From Streptomyces xanthii (GTDB taxonomy: Bacteria; Actinomycetota; Actinomycetes; Streptomycetales; Streptomycetaceae), in the NCBI RefSeq assembly GCF_014621695.1, contig NZ_CP061281.1, positions 7,564,001 through 7,628,000 on the forward strand: 64,000 nt of DNA, read 5' to 3'. Positions 8,835-17,815 of the stretch are shown here, one piece after another (positions within the stretch are counted from its first letter, which is position 1; every line of letters begins with the position of its first letter). The position numbers and the translations under genes are program-made. The notes under the pieces are model-generated. The model was not told where the DNA came from. It ran no database searches and saw only the letters and a list, made by a program, of their open reading frames with translations.

Positions 8835-9233
8835 ATGACGGCGACGAGCACGACCACGCTGGCTTTCGCCGACAACGACGCCCTGCTCGCCGTCCGCTTC
8901 CTCCTCGAACTGACCTCGCTGGCCTGCTTCGGCATCTGGGCCTGGCGCCGGACACCGGCCCCGTGGCGCTGGATCCTCGTCATCGCGCTACCGGTCGCCG
9001 TGGGCTTGGCCTGGGGCACCTTCACCGTCCCGGACGACCCCTCGCGAGGTGATCCGGGTTCCGTCGACACCCCGGGCCCGCTGCGTCTGCTGCTCGAACT
9101 CGCCGTGTTCTTCGGCGCGGTGGCCGCACTGCACTGGGCGGGCCTGCGCCGCGCCGCCCGTTGGCTCCTGATGGTCATGGTCGCCTACCAGCTCCTGGCC
9201 TACGACCGGATCGGCTGGCTGCTCAGCCACTGA
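8835..9233 (+). CDS. YrdB/DUF2568 family small membrane protein
   Basis: A 132-residue protein with four predicted transmembrane segments: about residues 18-36 (FLLELTSLACFGIWAW), 44-62 (WILVIALPVAVGLAWGTF), 82-102 (LLLELAVFFGAVAALHWAG) and 105-124. The repeated pattern RxLLEL...FG and the WGTF motif after the second helix are typical of DUF2568 (YrdB-like) proteins. No function is known. It follows the TetR gene by 109 bp on the same strand and may be co-transcribed with it. A strong terminator hairpin lies 20 bp after its stop. Confidence 0.75.
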   Translation: MTATSTTTLAFADNDALLAVRFLLELTSLACFGIWAWRRTPAPWRWILVIALPVAVGLAWGTFTVPDDPSRGDPGSVDTPGPLRLLLELAVFFGAVAALHWAGLRRAARWLLMVMVAYQLLAYDRIGWLLSH

Positions 9234-9252
9234 GCCGTCCGCTTGCAGACAG

Positions 9253-9288
9253 CCGTGGGGGCATCTCCTTGCGGAGATGCCCCCACGG
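9253..9288. terminator. Strong bidirectional terminator
   Basis: Perfect 16-bp stem (arm CCGTGGGGGCATCTCC) with the 4-nt loop TTGC, between the convergent DUF2568 gene and the leader-peptide gene at 9376. Among the strongest hairpins in the window. Confidence 0.85.
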
Positions 9289-9375
9289 TGGGTCAGCGCG
9301 CCGGAGCGGTCGGCGGCCAAACCCTGGCTTGCGCGGTCAATGACGCACTGACGTCGCGCAGGCGGGCGGTGGCGG

Positions 9376-9585
9376 TCAGAGAGAGACGCTGACGCCGAAG
9401 TCGCCGTACTGGCCGACCGCACCGAGGACCTGGTCCTGGACGGCGCCGGCCTGCGCGAGGAGTGAAGCGTCGCTGACGACCTGCGGACCCGCCATGATGG
9501 AGGCGTGCGGGGCCACGCCGCCGGAGACGGCGTCGAGGTCGGCGTCGGTGAGCTCGACGGTCTGAAGCTGGTGAGCGGAGTTCAT
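9376..9585 (-). CDS. Double-glycine leader peptide, possible peptide precursor without cysteine
   Basis: A 69-residue peptide. Residues 1-23 (MNSAHQLQTVELTDADLDAV then SGG) match the leader shared by bacteriocin and class II lanthipeptide precursors in actinomycetes: acidic LTDADLDAVSGG ending in Gly-Gly, where a peptidase-containing ABC transporter normally cuts. The remaining 46 residues (start VAPHASIMAGPQ, end YGDFGVSVSL) are small, hydrophobic and neutral, with serines but no cysteine, so thioether rings cannot form. GAAAGGGAAG just upstream is a good ribosome-binding site and fixes the start. No modification enzyme, protease or exporter gene is nearby; the peptide would have to be served from elsewhere, or it is an orphan. 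The family assignment rests on the leader motif. Confidence 0.7.
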   Translation of the reverse strand: MNSAHQLQTVELTDADLDAVSGGVAPHASIMAGPQVVSDASLLAQAGAVQDQVLGAVGQYGDFGVSVSL

Positions 9586-10025
9586 TTCAGTACTTCCCTT
9601 TCGCATGGATGGATCCACAAGAGGGGGTGGCCCCGCTGGGGACTGCGGGCCTCGACCGCAGGAACGGCGACGCCCGTTCGACGGGTGTCGCTGCTCCGGG
9701 GGAGCGGTGACGTGGATCAAACCACGCAGCCCACCCGAGATCTAATGAACGGCCGCCCCTGCCAGGCCTGTTCGGCGTCCGAGCGGCACACTCGCGTGGA
9801 TCCGCACACGGATCCGGGCCCACTTCTCCACATCGTTCACGTCGGAGCGAAGTGGCCGGGACGCCCAGCGCACTCCGCGAACAGGACAATCGCGAGATAG
9901 GTGACGAGCCGCGAGAGTGTCGATGTCCGCCGCCATGCATCCGTATCGACCTTGCGGAGCCTCGGTGCAGATCCGCAGGCTGAGGTCCCCCGGCTGCCTT
10001 TGGGCGCGAACCCCCGCTTCGGGGC
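9586..10025. other. Intergenic stretch without a recognisable gene
   Basis: About 440 bp between the leader-peptide start and the NIPSNAP stop. Open frames here have no family-like features. It must hold the promoter of the peptide gene; a small inverted repeat CGTGG/CCACG (near 9709-9726) is the only structure noted. Confidence 0.5.
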
Positions 10026-10763
10026 TCACCGCAGCGCCGACCGCCCGGTGGGTGCAAGCCGCAGCTGTTGCGGAGCCCTGGCCCAACGCTCCGAAAGAGT
10101 CGGCAGGACCTCCTCGCGCCAGCGCTCCGAGTGCTCCAAGCGCTTCAGACGGTCGTCCATGCGGCCTTCGTCGGCGAAACGCGCGAACCAGACGAAGACC
10201 TCCTCGTTCGTCCGCACCGGCAGCGCGGGGAAGGTGTTCTCGGCGTGCTCCGACTGCAGATACGCCAAGGGCTCGCAGCCGGTCTCGGCGAGCACGGGGC
10301 GCACGCGCCGCTCGAAGAACTCGACGAACGCGGCGTCGAACGGGCCGCGGCCGTACCAGACCGTGGCGAGGAACGACGACGGTGACCGAGGCGCCGGTTC
10401 GCCGGGAGCCGGCCGGGCGTCGACCGGCACGGGGAAGCCGCTTTGGGGCGAGGCCGGCCGCAGCAACAGCACGTCGTCGGAGTCGACCATGGTCGCGTTG
10501 GCCTCGTCGCGGTGCGCCCGCCAGACCGGCCCGCCGTAGAAACTCTCCAGCGCCTCGGCGCGACGCCGCATGTCGTCGAAGCCGCGGAGCCAGACGAACC
10601 GGTCGGGATCGTCCAGGTCACGGAACTGCCCGAGCAGGGTCGCGCCCGCGTCCTCCTGAGACTCGACGAACTCCCGGTCGAACAGATCGATCAGCACGTC
10701 CCGCTGTCCTGGGTGCAGCGTGTACTGCCGCAGTTCGACGACCGGACACCGTAGGGGATTCAC
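10026..10763 (-). CDS. NIPSNAP family protein
   Basis: A 245-residue protein with two copies of the NIPSNAP ferredoxin-like fold. The first begins VVELRQYTLHPGQRDVLIDL and continues with LGQFRDLDDPDRFVWLRGF; the second (about residue 130 on) has FLATVWYG and FEEVR-like FFERRVRPVLAETG. Members are small dimeric alpha+beta barrels, often tied to stress or catabolism, with unclear reactions. The promoter region carries a 16-bp motif (10791-10806) shared with the upstream Rrf2 regulator, so this gene is probably its target. The ATG is 28 bp downstream of that motif. Confidence 0.85.
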   Translation of the reverse strand: MNPLRCPVVELRQYTLHPGQRDVLIDLFDREFVESQEDAGATLLGQFRDLDDPDRFVWLRGFDDMRRRAEALESFYGGPVWRAHRDEANATMVDSDDVLLLRPASPQSGFPVPVDARPAPGEPAPRSPSSFLATVWYGRGPFDAAFVEFFERRVRPVLAETGCEPLAYLQSEHAENTFPALPVRTNEEVFVWFARFADEGRMDDRLKRLEHSERWREEVLPTLSERWARAPQQLRLAPTGRSALR

Positions 10764-10790
10764 GACTCTGACTCCTCATCGAACTGTCGG

Positions 10791-10806
10791 AACAATTCTT
10801 GTTACA
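10791..10806. promoter_or_regulatory. Rrf2 operator copy 1 (NIPSNAP promoter)
   Basis: AACAATTCTTGTTACA, with the perfect dyad AACAA-TTC-TTGTT (10791-10803). It matches the copy at 11305-11320 upstream of the Rrf2 gene at 13 of 16 positions. A second overlapping dyad CTTGTT-AC-AACAAG runs 10798-10811. Confidence 0.65.
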
Positions 10807-10859
10807 ACAAGTGGCATGGTGACCGCCGGCCGTGCGCGCGTCCGGGGGCGACCCGCCGC

Positions 10860-11288
10860 CTAGTTCGCCAGCGACTCGCGGAGAACATCGGCGATGGACG
10901 TGTCCGCCAGCTCCGCCCGCATCGCTTGCTCGACCCGCCCGTAGACCCCGCCCAGCGCGGGCCGGATGCCTCGACCGACCGGGCACTCCAGGTTGGGCTC
11001 GGTGTGGTGCAGACCGAACGGCGGCTGCGCGTCGACGGCGTCGTACACCTCCAGCAGGGTGATGTCCTCGGGCTCACGGGCCAGACTCCAGCCCGCACCG
11101 GCACCGCGGCGCACCTCCACCAGGCCGGCCCGGCGTAAGTCACCGAGGCTGCGCCGGATGATCACGGCGTTGGTGTTGACGCTGGCTGCGACCTGCTCCG
11201 AGGTGAGCACCTCCTGGCCACGCCGCTGCGCGAGCGCAAGCCAGGCCAGCGTATGCGTCGCAAGGGTCAACCGACTGTTGGCCGCCAT
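10860..11288 (-). CDS. Rrf2 family transcriptional regulator
   Basis: A 142-residue winged-helix regulator. Core: SRLTLATHTLAWLALAQ, LTSEQVAASVNTNAVIIRRSL (HTH) and LRRAGLVEVRRGAGAGWSLAR (wing). Only one cysteine is present (NLECPVG), not the three needed to hold the Fe-S cluster of IscR/NsrR, so it is closer to the YwnA-like, redox- or ligand-sensing branch. The ATG at 11288 has AGGAGGGG 4 nt upstream; an earlier TTG would overlap the operator at 11305-11320. The same motif precedes the NIPSNAP gene downstream on the same strand. Confidence 0.85.
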   Translation of the reverse strand: MAANSRLTLATHTLAWLALAQRRGQEVLTSEQVAASVNTNAVIIRRSLGDLRRAGLVEVRRGAGAGWSLAREPEDITLLEVYDAVDAQPPFGLHHTEPNLECPVGRGIRPALGGVYGRVEQAMRAELADTSIADVLRESLAN

Positions 11289-11304
11289 CACCCCTCCTAG
11301 TTGC

Positions 11305-11320
11305 AACAGCTTCTGTTACA
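11305..11320. promoter_or_regulatory. Rrf2 operator copy 2 (Rrf2 promoter)
   Basis: AACAGCTTCTGTTACA, with dyad AACAG-CTT-CTGTT. It lies 17 bp upstream of the Rrf2 ATG and matches the NIPSNAP-promoter copy at 10791-10806, which supports autoregulation. Confidence 0.6.
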
Positions 11321-11386
11321 CCTGGCCCCGCCGTCAAGCCGCTTCGCCGGTCCATGAGTTGGAGCGGCACGATCTGTCGGGAGAAG

Positions 11387-11785
11387 TCAGAGCGGGAGCC
11401 AATCAGGCCACCACGCCGGAGCATTGTCGGGGGCGCACTCGGCCACGCTGACGGGGTATCCCGAGGGGGCTCCAAGCATGGACATCATCAACCAGTAAGT
11501 CCCCAGAGTCACAAGGACGGAGACGATCGAAGCCGCCACGATGCTGCGGCCGCCCAGGAATCCGAAGGCGAGCATCCACAGCACGGAGATGACCAGCCAC
11601 AGTGCGAAGAAGACAGGGATGAGGGAGAAGAAGTTGGCCGACGCGTTGATGCCGATCTCGCAGTCGTTCCAGGCCCTCCCCAGCATCGTCGTCCCGGCAT
11701 AGGAGCCGACCACTCCGGCGACCGGGCCTGTCACGCACCCGACGAGACGACGTGCGGCCTGAGCATCCCCACTCCTGCTTTCCAT
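11387..11785 (-). CDS. Small membrane protein of unknown function
   Basis: A 132-residue protein with a short charged N-terminus (MESRSGDAQAARR) and three hydrophobic stretches: about 14-36 (LVGCVTGPVAGVVGSYAG), 50-75 (FFSLIPVFFALWLVISVLWM) and 82-103 (IVAASIVSVLVTLGTYWLMM). The C-terminus (VAECAPDNAPAWWPDWLPL) is short and tryptophan-rich and would lie outside the membrane core. I do not recognise a family. The ATG at 11785 was chosen because the longer open frame upstream is arginine-rich and non-family-like. It is flanked by the Rrf2 and subtilase genes with no sign of an operon. Confidence 0.6.
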   Translation of the reverse strand: MESRSGDAQAARRLVGCVTGPVAGVVGSYAGTTMLGRAWNDCEIGINASANFFSLIPVFFALWLVISVLWMLAFGFLGGRSIVAASIVSVLVTLGTYWLMMSMLGAPSGYPVSVAECAPDNAPAWWPDWLPL

Positions 11786-11927
11786 GCGCGCCTTCCCTCG
11801 ATGCGGCTCCCGCGGCGGTCCTGCCTCGGGGCGGTCCCGCGAGTGCCCGGACGTGGACGCATCCTTCCAGGCCCTGCCCGGGTGTGGGCGCCGTCCGGTT
11901 CCCTCTTGTCCACCGGTCACACGGAGA

Positions 11928-11955
11928 AGGGGCGGCCGCACAGGCGGCCGCCCCT
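11928..11955. terminator. Terminator hairpin after the subtilase gene
   Basis: Perfect 12-bp stem AGGGGCGGCCGC / GCGGCCGCCCCT with a 4-nt loop, 30 bp beyond the stop of the S8 protease gene on the minus strand. Confidence 0.8.
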
Positions 11956-11984
11956 GTCATGCGCGGGGTTTCAGGATTTGGGCG

Positions 11985-13565
<1,581 letters not shown>

Positions 13566-13898
13566 GTGAGGGGTCCTCCTCATCGGTGGTGCGTTGCTGT
13601 GGGGGTTGTCGAGCCGGGACCCTGCCGGGGCCGGCGGACGGAAAACACCGATCGACATGCCAGGGGCATGACAAATCAACGACGGGAATGCCGCGCTGTT
13701 CGTCATCCTGGGCTGCCAGGCGAAAGATTGACTGATCCATAGGAATCCCGCAAGAGCGTCGATTGCGTCGACGCGCGGGATCCCTCGGGTTGTCCGAACC
13801 TCGCCGGTCCGCGAGCGCGTGGCCGGTCGGCGCCGTGCGCGTCGGGCGGGAAACACAAGGGAGCGCCCGGGCCCGCGGGCCCGGGCGCCTGCGTGCGG
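13566..13898. other. Intergenic region upstream of the subtilase
   Basis: Contains the protease promoter, the CATGCC/GGCATG dyad (13656-13670) and a perfect 26-bp GC palindrome at 13863-13888 (arms GCGCCCGGGCCC), probably a hairpin. No gene was recognised. Confidence 0.5.
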
Positions 13899-14077
13899 CT
13901 AGGGCCTGTCTGACCATTCCCTTCGTCGTCCGAAGGACGGCTCCGCGGCGTCTGGTGCGTGCTCTCGGCGTGCCGGGCGCAAGGCCTCGTACTGGATGTA
14001 CTTGGCCTTACGCCCGGTGCGGCGAGAGTGCGTGCCAGGCGTCGCGGAGCAGAAGGGAATGGTCAGACAGGCCCTAG
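13899..14077. mobile_element. MITE-like element, 179 bp, with 26-bp perfect terminal inverted repeats
   Basis: The ends are perfect inverted repeats of 26 bp (outer CTAGGGCCTGTCTGACC at 13899, inner TTCCCTTC) and the interior continues as a long imperfect palindrome, for example GCTCCGCGGCGTCTGG against its partner near 14030-14050. There is no room for a transposase. The CTAG at both ends is a palindromic tetranucleotide and may be a target duplication, as in several IS5-family groups; the TIR start GGGCCTGTC fits that family, but this is an inference without a comparison. The right end supplies the stop codon of the DUF1876 gene. Confidence 0.75.
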
Positions 14078-14370
14078 GACCTGGTCATCTCCGGCCAACC
14101 GAGCTGCGCGATACGGGACTTGCGAGAATTACCGGCCGCCTCCATGTCGTGGTACGCGTTCCTCTTCAACTGTGCGGCCAGCTGCTCCAGAGCGCGGGCG
14201 GCGGCGAGTTCGTCACCGATCGCGGGGACGTCGGTGTCGACGGGGTTGCAGCGGGCGGTGCCGCTGCCCGTGAGGTGCGCGGAGCCGGTGTCGAGATCGA
14301 CCCGAACCTCGGTCCGGCGCTCCTCCTCCGACAGGTGTAGGCGGGCGGTCCACTCGGCGGTGTGCGACAT
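14074..14370 (-). CDS. DUF1876 domain-containing protein
   Basis: A 98-residue cytoplasmic protein. Features of DUF1876: N-terminal MSHTAEWTARLHLSEEERR, then TEVRVDLDTGSAHLTGSG (beta strands with charged turns) and DVPAIGDELAAARALEQLAAQL near the C-terminus. The fold is a small double-stranded-RNA-binding-like domain; no activity is established. The TAG stop is formed by the CTAG at the edge of the MITE (14074-14077), so the element seems to have inserted exactly into the stop codon without destroying it. The last ~20 residues (SRKSRIAQLGWPEMTRS) are less family-like. Confidence 0.8.
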   Translation of the reverse strand: MSHTAEWTARLHLSEEERRTEVRVDLDTGSAHLTGSGTARCNPVDTDVPAIGDELAAARALEQLAAQLKRNAYHDMEAAGNSRKSRIAQLGWPEMTRS

Positions 14371-14510
14371 GGCGTTCCTCCAGGGATCTCGAGGGTGCCG
14401 GCGACCGGATCGCGGCAGCGCGGTCCTGGTTCCATTGTCCGCCCGGAGGGGCTCGGGCAGCGCCATGCGCACCACGCCCCGGCGGATGCGCGGACGGGGG
14501 CGGACATCCG

Positions 14511-15548
14511 TCAGCGGCTCTCAGCGATTCGGTCGGCCGATTGCGCCGCGCCGCGAGCCCGGCCGCCCTCGGACCCGCCGCGCCCTGTCGTACGGAACCT
14601 CGCGCGGTACGCCGAGGGCGTCACTCCCAGATGCCGCAGGAACACCCGCCGCAACGTCTCGTCGCTGCCCAGGCCGCTGAGTCGAGCCGTCGCGGTCACC
14701 GTCCCGCCCGAGTCGAGCAGGGTCCGGGCGGCTTCGAGGCGGACCGACTCGACGTAGCCGCCGGGGGTGTCGCCGATCTCGTCGCGGAACAGCCGCGTGA
14801 GATGGCGGGCGCTGAGGCCCGCCCGCCGGGCGAGTTCCGGCAGGGAGTGGTCCGCGGCGGGGTCCGCGTCGATCGACCTGAGGAGTGCGGTCAGGCCGCT
14901 GTGCCGCGACGCGGGGGTGCGCGTGGCCACGGAGAACTGGGACTGCCCGCCCGGGCGCTGAAGGAAGACCACCAGGTCGCGAGCCACTTCCCGGGCCAGG
15001 TCAGGCCCTTCGTCGGCCTCCACGAGGGCCAGGGCCAGGTCGAGTCCCGCGCTCACGCCCGCCGAGGTGAAGATCCGTCCGTCCCGCACGAAGATGGCGT
15101 CGGCGTCGACGTCGATGTCGGGGTGGCGCTGTGCCAGCGTGGCCGTGTGCCGCCAGTGCGTGGTGGCGCGTCGATCCCGCAGCAGCCCGGCCTCCGCGAG
15201 CGCGAAGGCGCCGGTGCACACGGACGCGGTGCGCCAGGACGCGGAGTGGAGCGTGCGGACGGCGTCGGCCAGTCCGTCCGGCAGTCGCCGGGGCAGCGCG
15301 GGGGAGCCGGGCACGATCAACGTGTGGACGCGCCCCGTGAGCGCGTCGACCGGGTCCGTGAGCAGCCGGGTCCCGGACGAGGTGGTGACAGGTCCGCCGT
15401 CCGGGGACAGCAGGACCACCTCGTAGCGGGCCCCCAGATCGACCGCCGTGCTGAAGACCTCCAGCGGGGCCGTGACGTCGAGCAGTCGTACGCCCTCGTA
15501 CGCGAGTACGCAGACGATTCGGCGCAGGGGGCGCTCACCGGTTCTCAT
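14511..15548 (-). CDS. GlxA family transcriptional regulator (DJ-1/PfpI plus AraC)
   Basis: A 345-residue regulator with two domains. Residues 10-190 are a DJ-1/PfpI (amidase-like) domain: [21 protein letters not shown], then TLIVPGSP and the nucleophile-elbow-like [16 protein letters not shown] with RRATTHW. Residues about 225-330 are an AraC-type double HTH ([31 protein letters not shown] and [20 protein letters not shown]). Members usually act as activators of catabolic or stress genes, with the DJ-1 domain as a sensor. It is divergent from the HD/DUF1348 pair at 15711, a possible target; a CATGTC/GACATG dyad at 15591-15608 lies between. Confidence 0.92.
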   Translation of the reverse strand: MRTGERPLRRIVCVLAYEGVRLLDVTAPLEVFSTAVDLGARYEVVLLSPDGGPVTTSSGTRLLTDPVDALTGRVHTLIVPGSPALPRRLPDGLADAVRTLHSASWRTASVCTGAFALAEAGLLRDRRATTHWRHTATLAQRHPDIDVDADAIFVRDGRIFTSAGVSAGLDLALALVEADEGPDLAREVARDLVVFLQRPGGQSQFSVATRTPASRHSGLTALLRSIDADPAADHSLPELARRAGLSARHLTRLFRDEIGDTPGGYVESVRLEAARTLLDSGGTVTATARLSGLGSDETLRRVFLRHLGVTPSAYRARFRTTGRGGSEGGRARGAAQSADRIAESR

Positions 15549-15590
15549 CTCTCCAGGCTAGCGCGATGTCATGGCCATATGTGTGGGGTT

Positions 15591-15608
15591 CATGTCTGGA
15601 AGGACATG
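15591..15608. promoter_or_regulatory. Dyad between GlxA-type regulator and HD-domain gene
   Basis: CATGTC (15591-15596) and GACATG (15603-15608), 6-nt spacer. Just to its right, 15638-15657 holds four direct AACGC repeats followed by related ACCGC units. The dyad is a candidate site for the divergent regulator. Confidence 0.35.
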
Positions 15609-15710
15609 GTGCGCGAGCGTGCGCGGACGGCAGGCTGAACGCAACGCAACGCAACGCACCGCACCGCATCGCCCGCACTCGGCAGGCGACCGACCAGGAG
15701 ACGACCGACC

Positions 15711-16349
15711 GTGACCACACGCATCGCCGGCATCGAGATCCCCGACAGCGCGCTCGCCCAGGAGGCGACCGAACTGGTCCGCGACACCGCGGGCACCCTG
15801 CTCTACGACCATTCGCGCCGCGTCTACCTCTTCGGCGCCCTGCGCGGCCGCCGCCGTGGTCTGGACTACGACCCCGAACTCCTCTACGTGGCAGCGCTGT
15901 TCCACGACCTGGGGCTGACCCCGAAGTACGCCACCTCCGCACAGCGCTTCGAGATCGACGGAGCCGACGCGGCCCGCGACTTTCTGACGCGGCACGGACT
16001 GCCCCCGGAGCGCACCCGGACGGCATGGACCGCGATCGCCCTGCACACGACGCCGGAGATCCCGTACCACATGGAGCCGGAGGTGGCCCTGGTCACCGCG
16101 GGCGTCGAAGTCGACGTCCTGGGGCTCGGGTTCGACGAGACCACACAGGACCAGCGGGACGCGGTCGTGGCCGCGCATCCGCGGCCGGACTTCAAGCGGC
16201 GGATCCTGGAAGCGTTTACCGAGGGCATCGCGCACCGGCCGGCCACCGCGTTCGGGAACGTCAAGGCCGATGTCCTCGCCCGCTTCGCTCCGGGATTCGT
16301 ACGGACCGACTTCGTGACCGTCATCGAGAACTCGGAGTGGTCGCAGTGA
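15711..16349 (+). CDS. HD domain-containing protein
   Basis: A 212-residue cytoplasmic protein with the metal-binding HD signature: H in [13 protein letters not shown] (about residue 35) and HD in [13 protein letters not shown] (about 67), then a histidine in [13 protein letters not shown]. This resembles small HD hydrolases similar to cyanamide hydratase-like proteins rather than cyclic-dinucleotide phosphodiesterases (no GYP motif). The reaction is not known. Its GTG start overlaps nothing upstream. Its TGA overlaps the GTG of the next gene by four bases (GTGA), so the two are translationally coupled. Confidence 0.8.
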   Translation: MTTRIAGIEIPDSALAQEATELVRDTAGTLLYDHSRRVYLFGALRGRRRGLDYDPELLYVAALFHDLGLTPKYATSAQRFEIDGADAARDFLTRHGLPPERTRTAWTAIALHTTPEIPYHMEPEVALVTAGVEVDVLGLGFDETTQDQRDAVVAAHPRPDFKRRILEAFTEGIAHRPATAFGNVKADVLARFAPGFVRTDFVTVIENSEWSQ

Positions 16350-16840
16350 ACTCCTCCCGTGACACCCGGATCCAGCAGACGACCCCGGCCCGTCCTCCGG
16401 TACCGCCGTTCAGCGAAGCCGACGCCGTGGCCAAGGTGCAGGCGGCCGAGGACGCGTGGAACACGCGTGATCCCGACCGGGTGTCGCTCGCCTACACACC
16501 GGACTCGGTATGGCGCAACCGCGACACCTTCGTGACCGGCAGGGACGAGATCCGAGCCTTCCTCGCCGCGAAGTGGGAACGCGAACTCGACTACGCCCTG
16601 CGCAAGGAACTGTGGACCTTCGGCGACGACCGGATCGCCGTGCGCTTCCAGTACGAATGGCGGGACCCGGCCGGTCGGCACTGGCGGTCCTACGGCAATG
16701 AACTCTGGGAGTTCGACGCCGACGGCCTGATGCGGCGGCGCGAGGCCAGTATCAACGATGTCCCGATCCAGGCCCATGAGCGGCGGATCCACGGACCCAG
16801 GCCACCGCACGAGCGTGGGGCGGCGCTTCCCCTGGAGTGA
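16346..16840 (+). CDS. DUF1348/SnoaL-like nuclear transport factor 2 family protein
   Basis: A 164-residue alpha+beta barrel protein. The sequence [52 protein letters not shown], then [11 protein letters not shown] and [15 protein letters not shown] matches DUF1348 closely. Such proteins share the cone-shaped NTF2/SnoaL fold; the active residues and substrate are unknown. The C-terminal ~20 residues ([15 protein letters not shown]) extend beyond the domain. The GTG start at 16346 overlaps the HD gene's stop, indicating one operon. Confidence 0.82.
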   Translation: MNSSRDTRIQQTTPARPPVPPFSEADAVAKVQAAEDAWNTRDPDRVSLAYTPDSVWRNRDTFVTGRDEIRAFLAAKWERELDYALRKELWTFGDDRIAVRFQYEWRDPAGRHWRSYGNELWEFDADGLMRRREASINDVPIQAHERRIHGPRPPHERGAALPLE

Positions 16841-17093
16841 CGGGAGCACGGCGTCAGTCCGGCCGGCAACCGCACCCACGTTCCGCTCGTGGCCGGCAGC
16901 TTCCCGAACACCTCATGGGGCTTCGAGTCCCCGTTCGGCAGATACGTGTGGTTCCGCGGGCTCCGGCGCGGGATTCGGCTTGCCCAGACGTCTCCGCCAC
17001 CTCACGCGCACCAAACATGCACACAGGCCTGACAAACTGCGCGGGACATCGCCGTAACGGCGGAGAACTCACCCAATAGCGAAGGTTTCGTAC

Positions 17094-17735
17094 ATGCGCA
17101 AGGCACGTATCGCACTGACGGCCGCTCTGGTCACCACGCTCGGCCTCGGACTCACGGCGTGCGGCGGCGACAGCGAGGACGGGGCGAAGGAGAAGGAGTC
17201 GCCCGCGGCGACGGCGCCCACTCCGGAGCAGGAGAGCCCGAGCGCCGACGCCGCCGGGAGCGAGGGTGGCGACGCCCAGCCCGCAGGTGATGTCACCGCG
17301 CCGGGTACCGGGCTCAAGGTCGGCGACAAGGCGGTCCTGCCCTTCGAGTACGCCAAGAAGAAGGGCACCCTCGCCATCACCGTCACGGCGATCGACAAGG
17401 GCGCCGAGGCCGACATGTCCCAGTTCGGTGCGCGAGCGAAGGGCCTGACGCCGTACTTCATCAAGATGAAGGTGGAGAACGTGGGCGACACCAACCTGTC
17501 GCGCGCGTACGTGCAGCTGCGGGGCCTGCTCGACGGTGGCCAGAGCACCGGCGTCTCGCTGATCGGTGACATCCCGGGCAAGTGCGACAAGGAATCCGCA
17601 CCGGCCGAGTTCGGCAAGGGAGCGTCGTTCGAGACCTGCTCGCTCGCCGCGTCCCGCAGCGGTGATGTCACGGGCGCCGAGTTCGACGACGGCGACGCCT
17701 ACAGCGACAAGCCGGTCGTCTGGACCACCGGCTGA
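17094..17735 (+). CDS. DUF4352-type lipoprotein
   Basis: A 213-residue exported lipoprotein. Signal: basic MRKARIALTAALVTT, hydrophobic core and lipobox LTAC with the modified Cys at residue 23. Residues 24-66 are a low-complexity Asp/Glu/Ser/Pro linker. From about 70 the body is an Ig-like domain: LKVGDKAVLPFEYAKKKG, FIKMKVENVGDTNLSRA, which fits DUF4352 proteins that sit on the outer face of the membrane. A central pair of cysteines (CDKES and FETCS) could form a disulfide. No partner gene is evident; a strong terminator follows. Confidence 0.82.
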   Translation: MRKARIALTAALVTTLGLGLTACGGDSEDGAKEKESPAATAPTPEQESPSADAAGSEGGDAQPAGDVTAPGTGLKVGDKAVLPFEYAKKKGTLAITVTAIDKGAEADMSQFGARAKGLTPYFIKMKVENVGDTNLSRAYVQLRGLLDGGQSTGVSLIGDIPGKCDKESAPAEFGKGASFETCSLAASRSGDVTGAEFDDGDAYSDKPVVWTTG

Positions 17736-17753
17736 TCCGTCACCGGAGACCGC

Positions 17754-17792
17754 CCGTCGGGCCCGCGACGTGTTTCGTCGCGGGCCCGACGG
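17754..17792. terminator. Bidirectional terminator
   Basis: 17-bp perfect stem (CCGTCGGGCCCGCGACG and its complement) with loop TGTTT, between the lipoprotein gene and the convergent DUF418 gene. Confidence 0.85.
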
Positions 17793-17815
17793 CGCTGTCC
17801 GCGCCCGGAGTCGGC

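Noticed and set aside
13863-13888. The 26-bp GC palindrome as part of the MITE
   Set aside because: It lies 10 bp outside the CTAG end and shares no sequence with the TIRs; it is more likely an independent hairpin.
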